A DNA stretch of 30,972 bases from Oscillospiraceae bacterium (lineage in GTDB: Bacteria > Bacillota > Clostridia > Oscillospirales > UBA929), in the NCBI GenBank assembly GCA_031271525.1, contig JAISVO010000026.1, forward strand, positions 1 to 30,972. The letters are read 5' to 3'. The notes beneath the pieces are model-generated. The model was not told the origin of the DNA and searched no databases. It saw only the letters and a list, made by a program, of their open reading frames with translations. A program made the translations under genes and the position numbers. Shown piece by piece: positions 7,853 to 15,310 of this stretch; position 1 is the first letter of the stretch; each line of letters opens with the position of its first letter.

Positions 7853-7873
7853 TCCCCCTTTCCGTGCTAATAT
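7845..7873 (+). promoter_or_regulatory. Sigma-A-type promoter of the zinc-uptake operon
   Basis: A consensus TTGACA (7845-7850) and TAATAT (7868-7873) are spaced by 17 bases. The predicted start of transcription, near 7880, lies inside the inverted repeat at 7869-7891, so binding there would directly block initiation. Confidence 0.88.
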
Positions 7874-7891
7874 GAAACCGTGTTTCATATT
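7869..7891 (+). promoter_or_regulatory. Probable Zur operator: perfect 10-bp inverted repeat
   Basis: The arms AATATGAAAC and GTTTCATATT are exact reverse complements separated by CGT. The site covers most of the -10 box and the predicted transcription start of zur. Fur-family repressors bind palindromes of this size over promoters, and the first gene encodes such a repressor, so autoregulation by zinc-loaded Zur is the natural reading. Direct binding is inferred, not shown. Confidence 0.82.
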
Positions 7892-7913
7892 CATGCGGAA
7901 GGGGGCGTTTTGG

Positions 7914-8330
7914 ATGCGGCAATACAACACAAAGCAGCGCGGCGCGGTGCTCGATTACATCCGCTCCCTCGGCGACGCCCATGTGACGGCCGCCGAGATT
8001 GTGTCGCATTTTTCCCGGGGGGAACAGCCGGTGGGCCGGACGACCGTCTATCGGTGCCTAGACCGCCTTACCGGGGATGGGATGCTCCGCCGGTATACCA
8101 CCGACGGGGTTTCCGGCGCGTGCTATCAGTTTACCGGCGGAAAGGATTGCTGCCGGGAGCACTTCCATCTCAAGTGCGAGCGCTGCGGGCGTCTGGAGCA
8201 TCTGGAATGCGGCGCGCTCTCCGAGCTGGAGCGGCATGTCCTCACCCGCCATGAGTTTTTGGTGAACACACAGAAGACCGTTTTTTACGGTACATGTAAG
8301 AAATGTGTGAACAATGGGGGAATGGTCTAG
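7914..8330 (+). CDS. zur: Fur-family zinc-uptake repressor (Zur)
   Basis: Metal-dependent transcriptional repressor, 138 residues, the normal Fur-family size. The N-terminal winged helix (about 1-75) contains the recognition-helix segment GRTTVYRCLDRL. The C-terminal dimerisation domain has the CxxC pairs C88/C91 (LKCERCG) and C128/C131 (GTCKKC) that hold structural zinc, plus the His-rich HFHLKC and LTRHEF segments used for sensing. I chose ATG 7914 because GAAGGGGG lies about eight bases upstream. Earlier in-frame ATGs overlap the operator or precede the predicted transcription start, except 7893, which lacks a good ribosome site. Assignment to Zur rather than Fur or PerR rests on its place as first gene of the znuACB operon. 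Its stop codon abuts the znuA start. Confidence 0.9.
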   Translation: MRQYNTKQRGAVLDYIRSLGDAHVTAAEIVSHFSRGEQPVGRTTVYRCLDRLTGDGMLRRYTTDGVSGACYQFTGGKDCCREHFHLKCERCGRLEHLECGALSELERHVLTRHEFLVNTQKTVFYGTCKKCVNNGGMV

Positions 8331-9398
8331 ATGAAAACAAAAATAGGGTGTATACTAATTGCGGCACTGCTCGTCACGGGGCTTTCGGGTTGCGCCGAAC
8401 CGATCGGCGGCGATTCGGGGAAGGTACGCGTCGTGTGCACCATCTTCCCGCAGTATGACTGGGTCCGCGCGCTGCTGGGCAACCGGACGGACGATTTTGA
8501 CCTGACCCTGCTGCTCGCGAGCGGGATTGACCTGCACAGCTACCAGCCGTCGATAGAGGATATCGCGAAGATCACCGAGAGCGACCTGTTCATCTATGTG
8601 GGCGGCGAATCGGATATGTGGGTGGACGGGGTGCTGGAGAACGCCGAGAACCCGAACATGAGAGTCCTCAACCTGCTGGAGGCGGCCGGCGACACCGCGA
8701 AGGCCGAGGAAATCGTCGAGGGGATGCAGGACGACGAGCACGACCACGGCGAAGAGGGTCATGAGGAGGAAGAGCATGACGGGGAAGAAGAACACGGTGA
8801 GGAAGAGCACAGCGGGGAGGAAGAGCACGGCGAGGAGGAGCACGGTGAGGAAGAGGCGGCGCTGGACGAGCATGTGTGGCTCTCCCTCAGGAACGCGCAA
8901 ACCCTCTGCGGCGTGATCGCGGACACCCTCGCCGAGATGGACCCGGCCCACGCGGAGGACTACGCGGCGAACTTAACGGCGTATACCGAAAAACTACGGG
9001 CGATGGACGGCGCGTACCAAGCGGCGGTTGACGCGGCAAACGTGAATACCCTTCTGTTCTGCGACCGGTTCCCCTTCCGCTACCTTGTGGACGACTACGG
9101 ATTGCTCTATCACGCGGCGTTCCCCGGCTGTTCGGCGGAGACCGAGGCGAGCTTTGAGACACTCGCTTTCCTGACCGAGAAGACGGACGAGCTGAACCTC
9201 AAAAACGTGATGGTGACCGAAAGCTCGGATCGGGCGATCGCGAACACCGTCATCCGCAACACGGCCGCAAAAGACCAGCAAATCCTCGTGCTGAACGCGA
9301 TGCAGTCGGTCACCTCGGACGACATCGCGGACGGCGTTACCTACCTCTCCCTGATGGAGGACAACCTCGCTGTATTAAAAGACGCTTTAGGGGATTGA
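8331..9398 (+). CDS. znuA: Zinc ABC transporter substrate-binding lipoprotein (ZnuA/AdcA-like)
   Basis: Cell-surface lipoprotein that captures zinc for the ABC transporter, 355 residues. A lipoprotein signal ends in the lipobox LSGC (C21). Cluster A-I features follow: CTIFPQYDW, the first metal His in IDLHSYQPS (H69), and a long His/Glu-rich loop (about 137-175). The second metal His is in LDEHVWLSLRNA (H181). Where the usual third ligand His would be expected (in a HDAFGY-like motif), this protein reads FCDRFPFRYLVDDYG, so the third ligand is unclear. C244 or the nearby H261 are candidates. The mature C-terminal half has GCSAETEASFETL and MVTESSDRAI. ATG 8331 directly follows the zur stop codon; GGGGGA lies nine bases upstream. 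Manganese is a less likely substrate given the His-rich loop and the Zur neighbour. Confidence 0.93.
   Translation: MKTKIGCILIAALLVTGLSGCAEPIGGDSGKVRVVCTIFPQYDWVRALLGNRTDDFDLTLLLASGIDLHSYQPSIEDIAKITESDLFIYVGGESDMWVDGVLENAENPNMRVLNLLEAAGDTAKAEEIVEGMQDDEHDHGEEGHEEEEHDGEEEHGEEEHSGEEEHGEEEHGEEEAALDEHVWLSLRNAQTLCGVIADTLAEMDPAHAEDYAANLTAYTEKLRAMDGAYQAAVDAANVNTLLFCDRFPFRYLVDDYGLLYHAAFPGCSAETEASFETLAFLTEKTDELNLKNVMVTESSDRAIANTVIRNTAAKDQQILVLNAMQSVTSDDIADGVTYLSLMEDNLAVLKDALGD
8739..8855 (+). repeat. His/Glu-rich repetitive segment inside znuA
   Basis: Degenerate tandem units coding (D/S)GEEEH or HGEEE are repeated about five times, with GAGGAAGAGCACGG-type DNA repeats of about 15-18 bases. Such His/acid-rich loops are typical of zinc-specific substrate-binding proteins. 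The internal repetition makes copy-number variation between strains likely. Confidence 0.85.
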
Positions 9399-9402
9399 CA
9401 AC

Positions 9403-10086
9403 ATGGCGCTGCTGACCTGTTCGCACCTGACCCTCGGCTACGAGGGGAATCCGGTGCTGAGCGACCTGTCCTTCTCGGTTGACGCGGGGGACTACCTCTG
9501 TATTGTGGGTGAAAACGGCTCGGGCAAAACGACCCTGATGAAGACGCTGCTCAAGCTGAAGACCCCGGTTTCGGGGCGGATTGCGATGGGGGACGGGCTG
9601 AAGCAGGCCGATATAGGGTATCTCCCCCAGCAGACCGCCGTTCAGCGGGACTTCCCGGCCTCGGTGCGGGAGATTGTGCTGTCCGGCTGCCTGAACCGGC
9701 GGGGGTTCCGCCCGTTCTACAGCGCGGACGAGAAGAAGCGCGCCGAGGAGCGGATGACCCGGCTGGGCGTCGGTCACCTCGCGAAGCGCTGTTACCGGGA
9801 GCTGTCGGGGGGACAGCAGCAGCGGGTGCTGCTGGCGCGGGCGCTCTGCGCCGCCGGGAGGGTCCTCCTCCTCGACGAACCGGCAGCCGGGCTTGACCCG
9901 CAGGCGTCCGAGGAGATGTACGCCCTGATCAAGGCGCTGAACGGCGAGGGGGTCACCATCCTGATGATCTCCCACGACACGGCGGCGTCCCTCCCTTACG
10001 CGACCCATGTCCTGCACATCGGGACCCCCCTCTTCTTCGGAACCGCCGGGGAATACGCGGCTTACCGGAAGGGGGCCACGTCATGA
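9403..10086 (+). CDS. znuC: Zinc ABC transporter ATP-binding protein
   Basis: Cytoplasmic ATPase powering zinc import, 227 residues. Walker A GENGSGKTT (36-44), Q-loop region YLPQQTAVQ, ABC signature LSGGQ (134-138), Walker B and D-loop LLLDEPAAGLD (155-165) and the switch His in MISHDT are all present, so the protein should be active. ATG 9403 is preceded by TAGGGGA and lies four bases after the znuA stop. Its end overlaps the permease start by four bases (ATGA), indicating translational coupling. Confidence 0.95.
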   Translation: MALLTCSHLTLGYEGNPVLSDLSFSVDAGDYLCIVGENGSGKTTLMKTLLKLKTPVSGRIAMGDGLKQADIGYLPQQTAVQRDFPASVREIVLSGCLNRRGFRPFYSADEKKRAEERMTRLGVGHLAKRCYRELSGGQQQRVLLARALCAAGRVLLLDEPAAGLDPQASEEMYALIKALNGEGVTILMISHDTAASLPYATHVLHIGTPLFFGTAGEYAAYRKGATS

Positions 10087-10946
10087 GCATCGCGGAATTG
10101 TTCCAGACGCTCGGATACTACTTCCAAAAAGAGTACGTGGTCTACGCGATGGTCGTCGCGGTGCTGATTGCCCTCTGTTCCGCCCTGCTGGGCGTGACGC
10201 TGGTGTTAAAGCGCTTCTCCTTCATCGGGGACGGCTTGAGCCACGTCGCTTTCGGCGCGATCGCGATCGCGTCCGCCATGAACCTGAGCAACGACTTCCT
10301 TCTGGTGCTGCCGGTGACGGTCGTCTGCGCCGTCCTGCTGCTACGGGTGGGGCAGAACGCGAAGATCAAAGGGGACGCCGCCATCGCGATGATCTCGGTG
10401 GGCACCCTCGCGGTGGGTTACCTGATTATGAACCTCTACGCGAAGTCGGCGAACCTGTCCGGCGACGTATGCGCCACCCTGTTCGGCGCGGCGTCGATCC
10501 TCACCCTCACCGATACCGAGGTCTGGTTCTGCGCAATCCTCTCCGTCTTGGTGGTGACCGCCTTTTTGCTGTTCTACCACAAGATTTTCGCCGTAACCTT
10601 TGACGAGGACTTTTCAGCCGCAACGGGGATCCGCGCGAGGGTTTACAACTTGATCCTCGCGGTGATCATCGCGGTCGTCATCGTGGTCGCGATGAACTTA
10701 GTCGGCTCCCTGCTGATTTCGGCGCTCGTCATTTTCCCCGCCATGTCCGCCATGCGGGTTTTCAAGAGTTTCCGGGAGGTCACGGTCTGCTCGGTCATCA
10801 CGTCGGTGAGCTGCGCCGCCGTCGGCATCTTGATCTCGATCGTCGCCGGAACCCCGGTGGGCGCCACGATCGTCACCGTCGATATAGCGGGGTTCGCCCT
10901 GTTCTGCGCCGCCGGATTTCTGTTTAGGAGGAGGGTATCCGCGTGA
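10083..10946 (+). CDS. znuB: Zinc ABC transporter permease
   Basis: Integral membrane permease of the ABC-3 family (ZnuB/AdcB/MntB type), 287 residues, with about eight hydrophobic spans starting at residue 19. The family's conserved cytoplasmic stretch around FSFIGDGLSHVAFGAIAIA (residues about 45-63) and DEDFSAATGIRARVYN (about 175-190) are clear. The start overlaps znuC by four bases. The 3' end overlaps the GTG of the following lipoprotein gene. It forms the channel through which zinc delivered by the surface lipoprotein enters the cell. Confidence 0.94.
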   Translation: MSIAELFQTLGYYFQKEYVVYAMVVAVLIALCSALLGVTLVLKRFSFIGDGLSHVAFGAIAIASAMNLSNDFLLVLPVTVVCAVLLLRVGQNAKIKGDAAIAMISVGTLAVGYLIMNLYAKSANLSGDVCATLFGAASILTLTDTEVWFCAILSVLVVTAFLLFYHKIFAVTFDEDFSAATGIRARVYNLILAVIIAVVIVVAMNLVGSLLISALVIFPAMSAMRVFKSFREVTVCSVITSVSCAAVGILISIVAGTPVGATIVTVDIAGFALFCAAGFLFRRRVSA

Positions 10947-11371
10947 GAAAGGTATTGCCCGTTATTTTGACGTTATGCTGTCTGGCCGGCTGCGCCGCCG
11001 TGACGGCGGGCGGCAGCGCGCCCGGCGCGCCCGACGTTGACCTCACCGTGATGAGCGCCACGATGGTCTACGGCGAGGTGAACAACATGATGGCGAACCC
11101 CGACAGCTATATGGGGAAGACGGTGAAAGCCGCCGGACCGTACTATGTCTCCTATATGCCGGAAACCGGGCTGTACTACCACCTGATTCTGATTGAGGAC
11201 GTCACCCTCTGCTGTCAGCAGTGGCTGGAGTTCATCTGGGACGGGCACAGCTACCCCGACGGCTTCCCGTCCGACGGAACGCCGATTGAGGTCACCGGCA
11301 CCTTCGGTAGCTATGTTGAACTGGGCGAGACATACTACTATTTGGATGCGGACGACGTGGTTGTCGCGTAG
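10943..11371 (+). CDS. Small lipoprotein of the zinc operon, function unknown
   Basis: Exported lipoprotein of 142 residues with lipobox LAGC (C17). The rest forms a compact soluble domain with recognisable blocks: MVYGEVNNMMANPDSYMGKTVKAAG, split here as MVYGEVNNMM and PDSYMGKTV; CCQQWLEFIWDG, with two adjacent cysteines; and GTPIEVTGTFGSYVE. The pattern of a 'kxvkvxG' strand followed by a 'GtxIxVtGtf' strand suggests an OB-fold-like or TIM-barrel-free beta domain, which is an inference. I recall similar proteins next to zinc transporters in other Clostridia but know no assigned function. The GTG start at 10943 overlaps the znuB stop by four bases, so it is co-translated with the transporter. 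A role in zinc capture or handover at the cell surface is plausible. The stop lies six bases from the convergent acetyltransferase stop. Confidence 0.8.
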   Translation: MRKVLPVILTLCCLAGCAAVTAGGSAPGAPDVDLTVMSATMVYGEVNNMMANPDSYMGKTVKAAGPYYVSYMPETGLYYHLILIEDVTLCCQQWLEFIWDGHSYPDGFPSDGTPIEVTGTFGSYVELGETYYYLDADDVVVA

Positions 11372-11377
11372 GCTCCC

Positions 11378-11797
11378 CTACAGGCAGAACATCTGCATAC
11401 CGGCGCCCAGCCCGGTCACCGGCAGCTCGGCGAACCCCAAGCGTGTGTAAAAACCCTCCCGTCCGGCGGCGGAGAAGAGGGACACCACAACGGCCCGGCC
11501 CGGCGGCACGCACGATTTCGCGCGGTTGACCACCGTCTCGGTTAACAGACTGCCGATTCCCTGATGCCGCCAGAGGGGCACCACCAGCAGGTCGCAGAGG
11601 AGGAAGACGAACGCCCCGTCGCCGACCAGCCGCGCCATCCCGACCGTGCGCGCGCCGCAGACCGCCGCGAAGGTCGCGAGGGAATTCTCCAAGGCGCGTT
11701 CAATCAGGACAGGCTCCAGCTCGGGCATCCCGCAGGCGGCTCGCAGCCCCGCGAACGTATCGGGTGTGAGGACCCCCTCGCGGATCGCTATCTCCAT
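11378..11797 (-). CDS. GNAT family N-acetyltransferase
   Basis: Predicted acetyl-CoA-dependent N-acetyltransferase, 139 residues, a single GNAT domain. The acetyl-CoA-binding motif A is visible as VVPLWRHQGIGSLL (R77-H78-Q79-G80-I81-G82), followed by a late FYTRLGF segment typical of motif B. The substrate is unknown. ATG 11797 has AAGGGG nine bases upstream. The gene begins 21 bases after the amylase stop on the same strand, so it is probably the last gene of the glycogen unit. Its end converges with the zinc operon with only six bases between the two stop codons. A 5-bp hairpin spans both stops, but no T-run follows. Confidence 0.9.
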   Translation of the reverse strand: MEIAIREGVLTPDTFAGLRAACGMPELEPVLIERALENSLATFAAVCGARTVGMARLVGDGAFVFLLCDLLVVPLWRHQGIGSLLTETVVNRAKSCVPPGRAVVVSLFSAAGREGFYTRLGFAELPVTGLGAGMQMFCL

Positions 11798-11818
11798 ACG
11801 GCTAGACCCCTTATAGAT

Positions 11819-13714
11819 TTATGTCAGGATTCGTACGGACAGCGGGTCCAGCGGCACGGTCAGGACACCGTTTTTGCTGCGGAAGACGTCGCCGGTCAGT
11901 TTGTCCAGCAGGATCAGCCCGTTGCCGCCCATCGTGACCGCGTCGGCGTTTTCCCCCCGGTTGGCGCAGACGAGTACCTTCTCGCCGCCGGAGACCCGTT
12001 CGTAAGCCAGCACGCCGCCTTCGGCGCGGAGGTAGCGGATGCCGCCCGCCCGGAGCGCTTCGCTCTTTGCGCGCAGTTCCCCGAGGGTTTTGTACCACGA
12101 CACCAATTCGGCGTCTTCGCGGCCCCACGGGTAGCAGCGGCGGTTGAGCGGGTCCTCGAACCCCTCCAGCCCCGCCTCGTCGCCGTAGAGCACACAGGGC
12201 GAGCCGGGGAATGTGAAGAGGATACACGCCGCCACCTTCAGCCTTCGGACCGCCAGCGCCCGTTTCTCGGGGGTCAGGGACAGCTGCGCCCGGGCTTCTT
12301 TCGTCTGCGCCCAATCCTCGGGGGCCGCCCCCAGAACGGTGAGGATCCGGGGGGTGTCGTGGGTGCCCAGCGCGTTCATCAGGCTGTAGTACGCGTCGTG
12401 AGGATAATTCTCCCGCAGGGTTTCCATCGCGCGTTTGAAGTTTGCCGCGTCTTCGCCCATCAGGAACCCGATCAGGCTGCTGCGGAGCGGATAGTTCATC
12501 ACGCCGTCCAGCTCCCGGCCCAAAAGGTAGCGCCGCCGGACGCCGTAGGCGATCTTGTTGGAGGCGTCCTCCCAGACCTCGCCGATGATCACGGCGTCGT
12601 CCTTCTCCTCCCGCGCCGCGGCGCGGAGGGCCTCGATAAACCAATCGGGCAGTTCGTCCGCCACATCCAGCCGCCAGCCCGAAGCGCCCGCCCGGAGCCA
12701 GCGGCGCACCACCGAGTCTTTTCCGGTGACGATGGCTTGAAAATAATCCGGGTTTTCCTCGTTGACCTGAGGCAGCGTATACACCCCCCACCACGCGTCG
12801 TAGCGGTCGGGCCATTCGGTGAAGCAGTACCAGCCGTAGTAGGGGGACTCCTTGGATTGCGCCGCGCCGAGAGTCGGATAGAACCCCGCGCCGTTGAAAT
12901 ATTCGCTGTTGTAGCCCGTATGGTTGAAGACGCCGTCCAGTAGTATTCGTATGCCGAGGGAGGACGCTTCATCACAAAGGCGCGAAAACTCCTCCTCCGT
13001 GCCGAAGAGGGGATCGATCCGGGTATAGCACGCCGTGTCGTAACGGTGGTTGGAAGCCGCCTCAAAAACCGGGCTGAAATAGATCGTATCCACTCCGAGA
13101 CTGCGGATATAGGGGAGTTTTTCGATAACCCCCGCGATGTTGCCGCCGAAGAAATCGCGGTTACGCACCTCGCCGTTCTTGTCGGGGAGGAATTGCGGGG
13201 TTTCGTCCCACGTTTCGTGCAGGACCCGGTCTCCCGGCATGGATTCCAGCTCCGGCGTCTTGGCGTCGCCCTTGCAAAAACGGTCGGGGACGATGTGGTA
13301 GGTGACCCCCCGCCCGAACCAATCGGGGGAGGGCTTCGCGTCCGGCAGGATCACCGTCTGCTGCCATCCGCGCGGGTTCGCGGGCGACACCTCGCCCTCC
13401 CCGTCGGGAAGGGCGCCCGGATTGTCATAGAACCCGCCCGAACCGTCGGCGCGCTCGTAGCGGAACCAGTACCATACGGGACCCAGCATCCCGGACGTGT
13501 CCAGCGAGGTTTCATACAGGTCGCAAGCGCCTTGAAGACCCCGCCAGCGGAGCTGAGTCTCGGTATACCGTCCCCCCAATTCGTCGTTGACGCAGAGGAA
13601 CACCTTCCCCCAACCGAGCGTACGGGAGGGCGTCAGGGTGAATGTCACCCTTTCCCCCGCCTTCACCGCCCCGAAAGGGGTTTTGTGGAAGGTGTTCCGT
13701 GAAGCGAATATCAT
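11819..13714 (-). CDS. Glycoside hydrolase family 13 alpha-glucan hydrolase (neopullulanase/maltogenic amylase-like)
   Basis: Cytoplasmic alpha-amylase-type enzyme, 631 residues, no signal peptide, so it should act on internal glycogen or imported maltodextrins. An N-terminal beta-sandwich (about 1-125, CBM34-like position) precedes the catalytic barrel. GH13 regions are visible: DGVFNHTG (260-267), GWRLDVADE with nucleophile D350, VIIGEVWED with acid/base E379, and LGTHDTPRI with D453. Region V reads LPQVN, close to the MPKLN of the neopullulanase subgroup, and a GSHD/GTHD form of region IV also fits that subgroup. The ATG overlaps the metG stop (ATGA), so translation is coupled to metG. Placed after glgP, it probably trims branches or limit dextrins left by phosphorolysis. 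The exact specificity is inferred. Confidence 0.9.
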   Translation of the reverse strand: MIFASRNTFHKTPFGAVKAGERVTFTLTPSRTLGWGKVFLCVNDELGGRYTETQLRWRGLQGACDLYETSLDTSGMLGPVWYWFRYERADGSGGFYDNPGALPDGEGEVSPANPRGWQQTVILPDAKPSPDWFGRGVTYHIVPDRFCKGDAKTPELESMPGDRVLHETWDETPQFLPDKNGEVRNRDFFGGNIAGVIEKLPYIRSLGVDTIYFSPVFEAASNHRYDTACYTRIDPLFGTEEEFSRLCDEASSLGIRILLDGVFNHTGYNSEYFNGAGFYPTLGAAQSKESPYYGWYCFTEWPDRYDAWWGVYTLPQVNEENPDYFQAIVTGKDSVVRRWLRAGASGWRLDVADELPDWFIEALRAAAREEKDDAVIIGEVWEDASNKIAYGVRRRYLLGRELDGVMNYPLRSSLIGFLMGEDAANFKRAMETLRENYPHDAYYSLMNALGTHDTPRILTVLGAAPEDWAQTKEARAQLSLTPEKRALAVRRLKVAACILFTFPGSPCVLYGDEAGLEGFEDPLNRRCYPWGREDAELVSWYKTLGELRAKSEALRAGGIRYLRAEGGVLAYERVSGGEKVLVCANRGENADAVTMGGNGLILLDKLTGDVFRSKNGVLTVPLDPLSVRILT

Positions 13715-15231
13715 AGCTCAATCCTCGGGAAGAGGTTTTCGCCCCGTTTCACCGAAAAGCCCTTCGGCGGGGTTTCCTCCCATACCGGCACTTCGGGCAG
13801 CCCCAGCTGCGCCCGGAGCTTCCCCATCGCCAGCGGCATCACCGGATAGAGGGTTACCGACGCGTTCCGAAGCGTCTCCAAGAGGGTGTACAGCACTCCC
13901 TTCAGGTCCTCCGCCTTGCCGGGGTCTTTGGCCAGAATCCACGGGCTTGTTTCGTCGATAAACCGGTTCGCCCGGACGACCGGACTCATCGCCTCGGTCA
14001 GGGCTAGCTGGGTGGATAACCCGTCCATCGCGCCCTTCACACGGTCTTTGGAAGCCGCGCACAGCGCCAAAACCTCGTTCTCCGGCGTCTCTTCGGGGTA
14101 TACGTCCCCTTGGAAATACTTTTCCGCCATTGTGATGCTGCGGGAGGCGAGGTTTCCCAAGTCGTTCGCCAAATCGGTGTTGCAGCGGGACGCCAGCAGC
14201 TCATGGGAGATGTTCCCGTCCCGGCTCACCGGCATCTCGCGGAGGCAGTAGTACCGCACGCAATCGACGCCGTACCGTTCGGCCAGCTCGGACGCGTAGA
14301 TCGCTGTGCCCCGGGATTTGCTCATCTTGTCGCTGTTCATCAGGTACCACGGGTGCCCGTAGATCGAACGGGGCAGCGGCAGCCCCAGCGCCATTAGCAT
14401 CCCCGGCCAATAGAGGGTGTGGAACCGCAGGACGTCCTTGCCCAAAATGTGGACGTCGCAGGGCCAGTATTTTTCAAACAGCTCCCCGCTTTTGCCGTCC
14501 GGATCGTAACCCAGCGCCGTGATATAGTTGCTCAGCGCGTCCACCCAGACATACATCACGTGCCCCGGGTCGAACTCGACCGGGACGCCCCAAGTAAAGG
14601 ACGTGCGCGATACCGAAAAATCCTGCAGGCCCGGCTTGACGTAGCCGTTGACCATCTCGTTCTTCCGGCTCTCCGGCTGGATAAACTCCGGATGCGCCTC
14701 GATATGCGCCGCGAGCCTGTCGGCGTACGCCGACAGACGGAAGAAGTAGGTCTCCTCCTTCAGCTTCTCCACCGGACGCCCGCAGTCGGGGCAGACATGC
14801 CCGCTCTCGGCCTTGACAACCTGAGAATCGGTGTAGAACGCCTCGTCGGGGACACAGTACCAGCCCTCATACGCGCCCTTATAGATGTCGCCCTGATCAT
14901 AGAGCTTTTTGAACATCCTCTTGACGATGTCCATATGGCGCTGCTCGGTGGTGCGGATAAAGTCGTCCGGCTCCACCATGCAGGCATCCCACTCATGCCG
15001 CAGCTCGGCGGTGACGGTATCCACAAATTGCTGGGGCGTCACCCCGGCGGCTTCGGCAAGCCGCTCGATCTTCTCCCCATGCTCGTCGGTGCCGGTCAGG
15101 AAGTAGACGTCGTCGCCGAGCAGCTTGTGGTACCGCGCCACGGCGTCGGTTAAAATCGCCTCGTAGGTATTGCCGATGTGCGGTTTCTGCGAAGCGTAAG
15201 GGATGGAGGTGGTAGTGTAGAATGTATTCAT
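13711..15231 (-). CDS. metG: Methionine--tRNA ligase
   Basis: Class I aminoacyl-tRNA synthetase that charges tRNA-Met, 506 residues. The HIGH-type motif is PHIGNTY (H18-I19-G20-N21) and the KMSKS loop is intact (302-306). The connective domain has a zinc-type cysteine set (GWYCVPDE, HVCPDCGRP). The anticodon-binding helical domain contains CNTDLANDLGNLASR. It stops after the anticodon domain, without the C-terminal tRNA-binding (EMAP-like) extension found in many bacterial MetRS. I chose ATG 15231 (GGGGA seven bases upstream); a longer in-frame reading through to 15363 would overlap glgP and a repeat-like spacer. Its position inside a glycogen operon, overlapping the amylase gene by four bases, is unusual. 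Completeness of the motifs argues for a functional enzyme. Confidence 0.95.
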   Translation of the reverse strand: MNTFYTTTSIPYASQKPHIGNTYEAILTDAVARYHKLLGDDVYFLTGTDEHGEKIERLAEAAGVTPQQFVDTVTAELRHEWDACMVEPDDFIRTTEQRHMDIVKRMFKKLYDQGDIYKGAYEGWYCVPDEAFYTDSQVVKAESGHVCPDCGRPVEKLKEETYFFRLSAYADRLAAHIEAHPEFIQPESRKNEMVNGYVKPGLQDFSVSRTSFTWGVPVEFDPGHVMYVWVDALSNYITALGYDPDGKSGELFEKYWPCDVHILGKDVLRFHTLYWPGMLMALGLPLPRSIYGHPWYLMNSDKMSKSRGTAIYASELAERYGVDCVRYYCLREMPVSRDGNISHELLASRCNTDLANDLGNLASRSITMAEKYFQGDVYPEETPENEVLALCAASKDRVKGAMDGLSTQLALTEAMSPVVRANRFIDETSPWILAKDPGKAEDLKGVLYTLLETLRNASVTLYPVMPLAMGKLRAQLGLPEVPVWEETPPKGFSVKRGENLFPRIEL

Positions 15232-15246
15232 ATATTTCCCCACATG

Positions 15247-15310
15247 AAAAGTTTTTGAGCGTTCCCAAAGATTTTTTTGAAAAAATCCCTTGAGCCGCCG
15301 GAGGCATGCC
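15247..15310 (-). repeat. Intergenic repeat-like element between glgP and metG
   Basis: Starting directly after the glgP stop, the minus strand reads a GC-rich head (GCATGCCTCCGGCGGCTCA), then an A/T-rich near-palindrome (GATTTTTT / AAAAAATC), then a purine tail ending near CAAAAACTTTT. This composite resembles short palindromic elements I recall scattered between genes in Oscillospiraceae/Faecalibacterium-type genomes. Only one copy is present here, so repetition cannot be shown from the window. It could alternatively be a weak terminator or attenuator for glgP. Confidence 0.55.

Noticed and set aside
8739..8855. Short tandem DNA repeats as a possible CRISPR or satellite
   Set aside because: They are in-frame codons for a His/Glu-rich loop within znuA, a known feature of zinc-binding proteins.
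12360..12372. GTHD instead of NHD in GH13 region IV as a possible inactivating change
   Set aside because: G(S/T)HD is normal in the neopullulanase-like subgroup; the catalytic Asp and the other two catalytic residues are present.
11564..12943. A 459-codon plus-strand frame opposite the amylase, and similar long frames opposite glgP, proS, the DRE-TIM gene and the beta-helix gene
   Set aside because: No recognisable domains, biased composition, and each lies exactly antisense to a well-supported gene.
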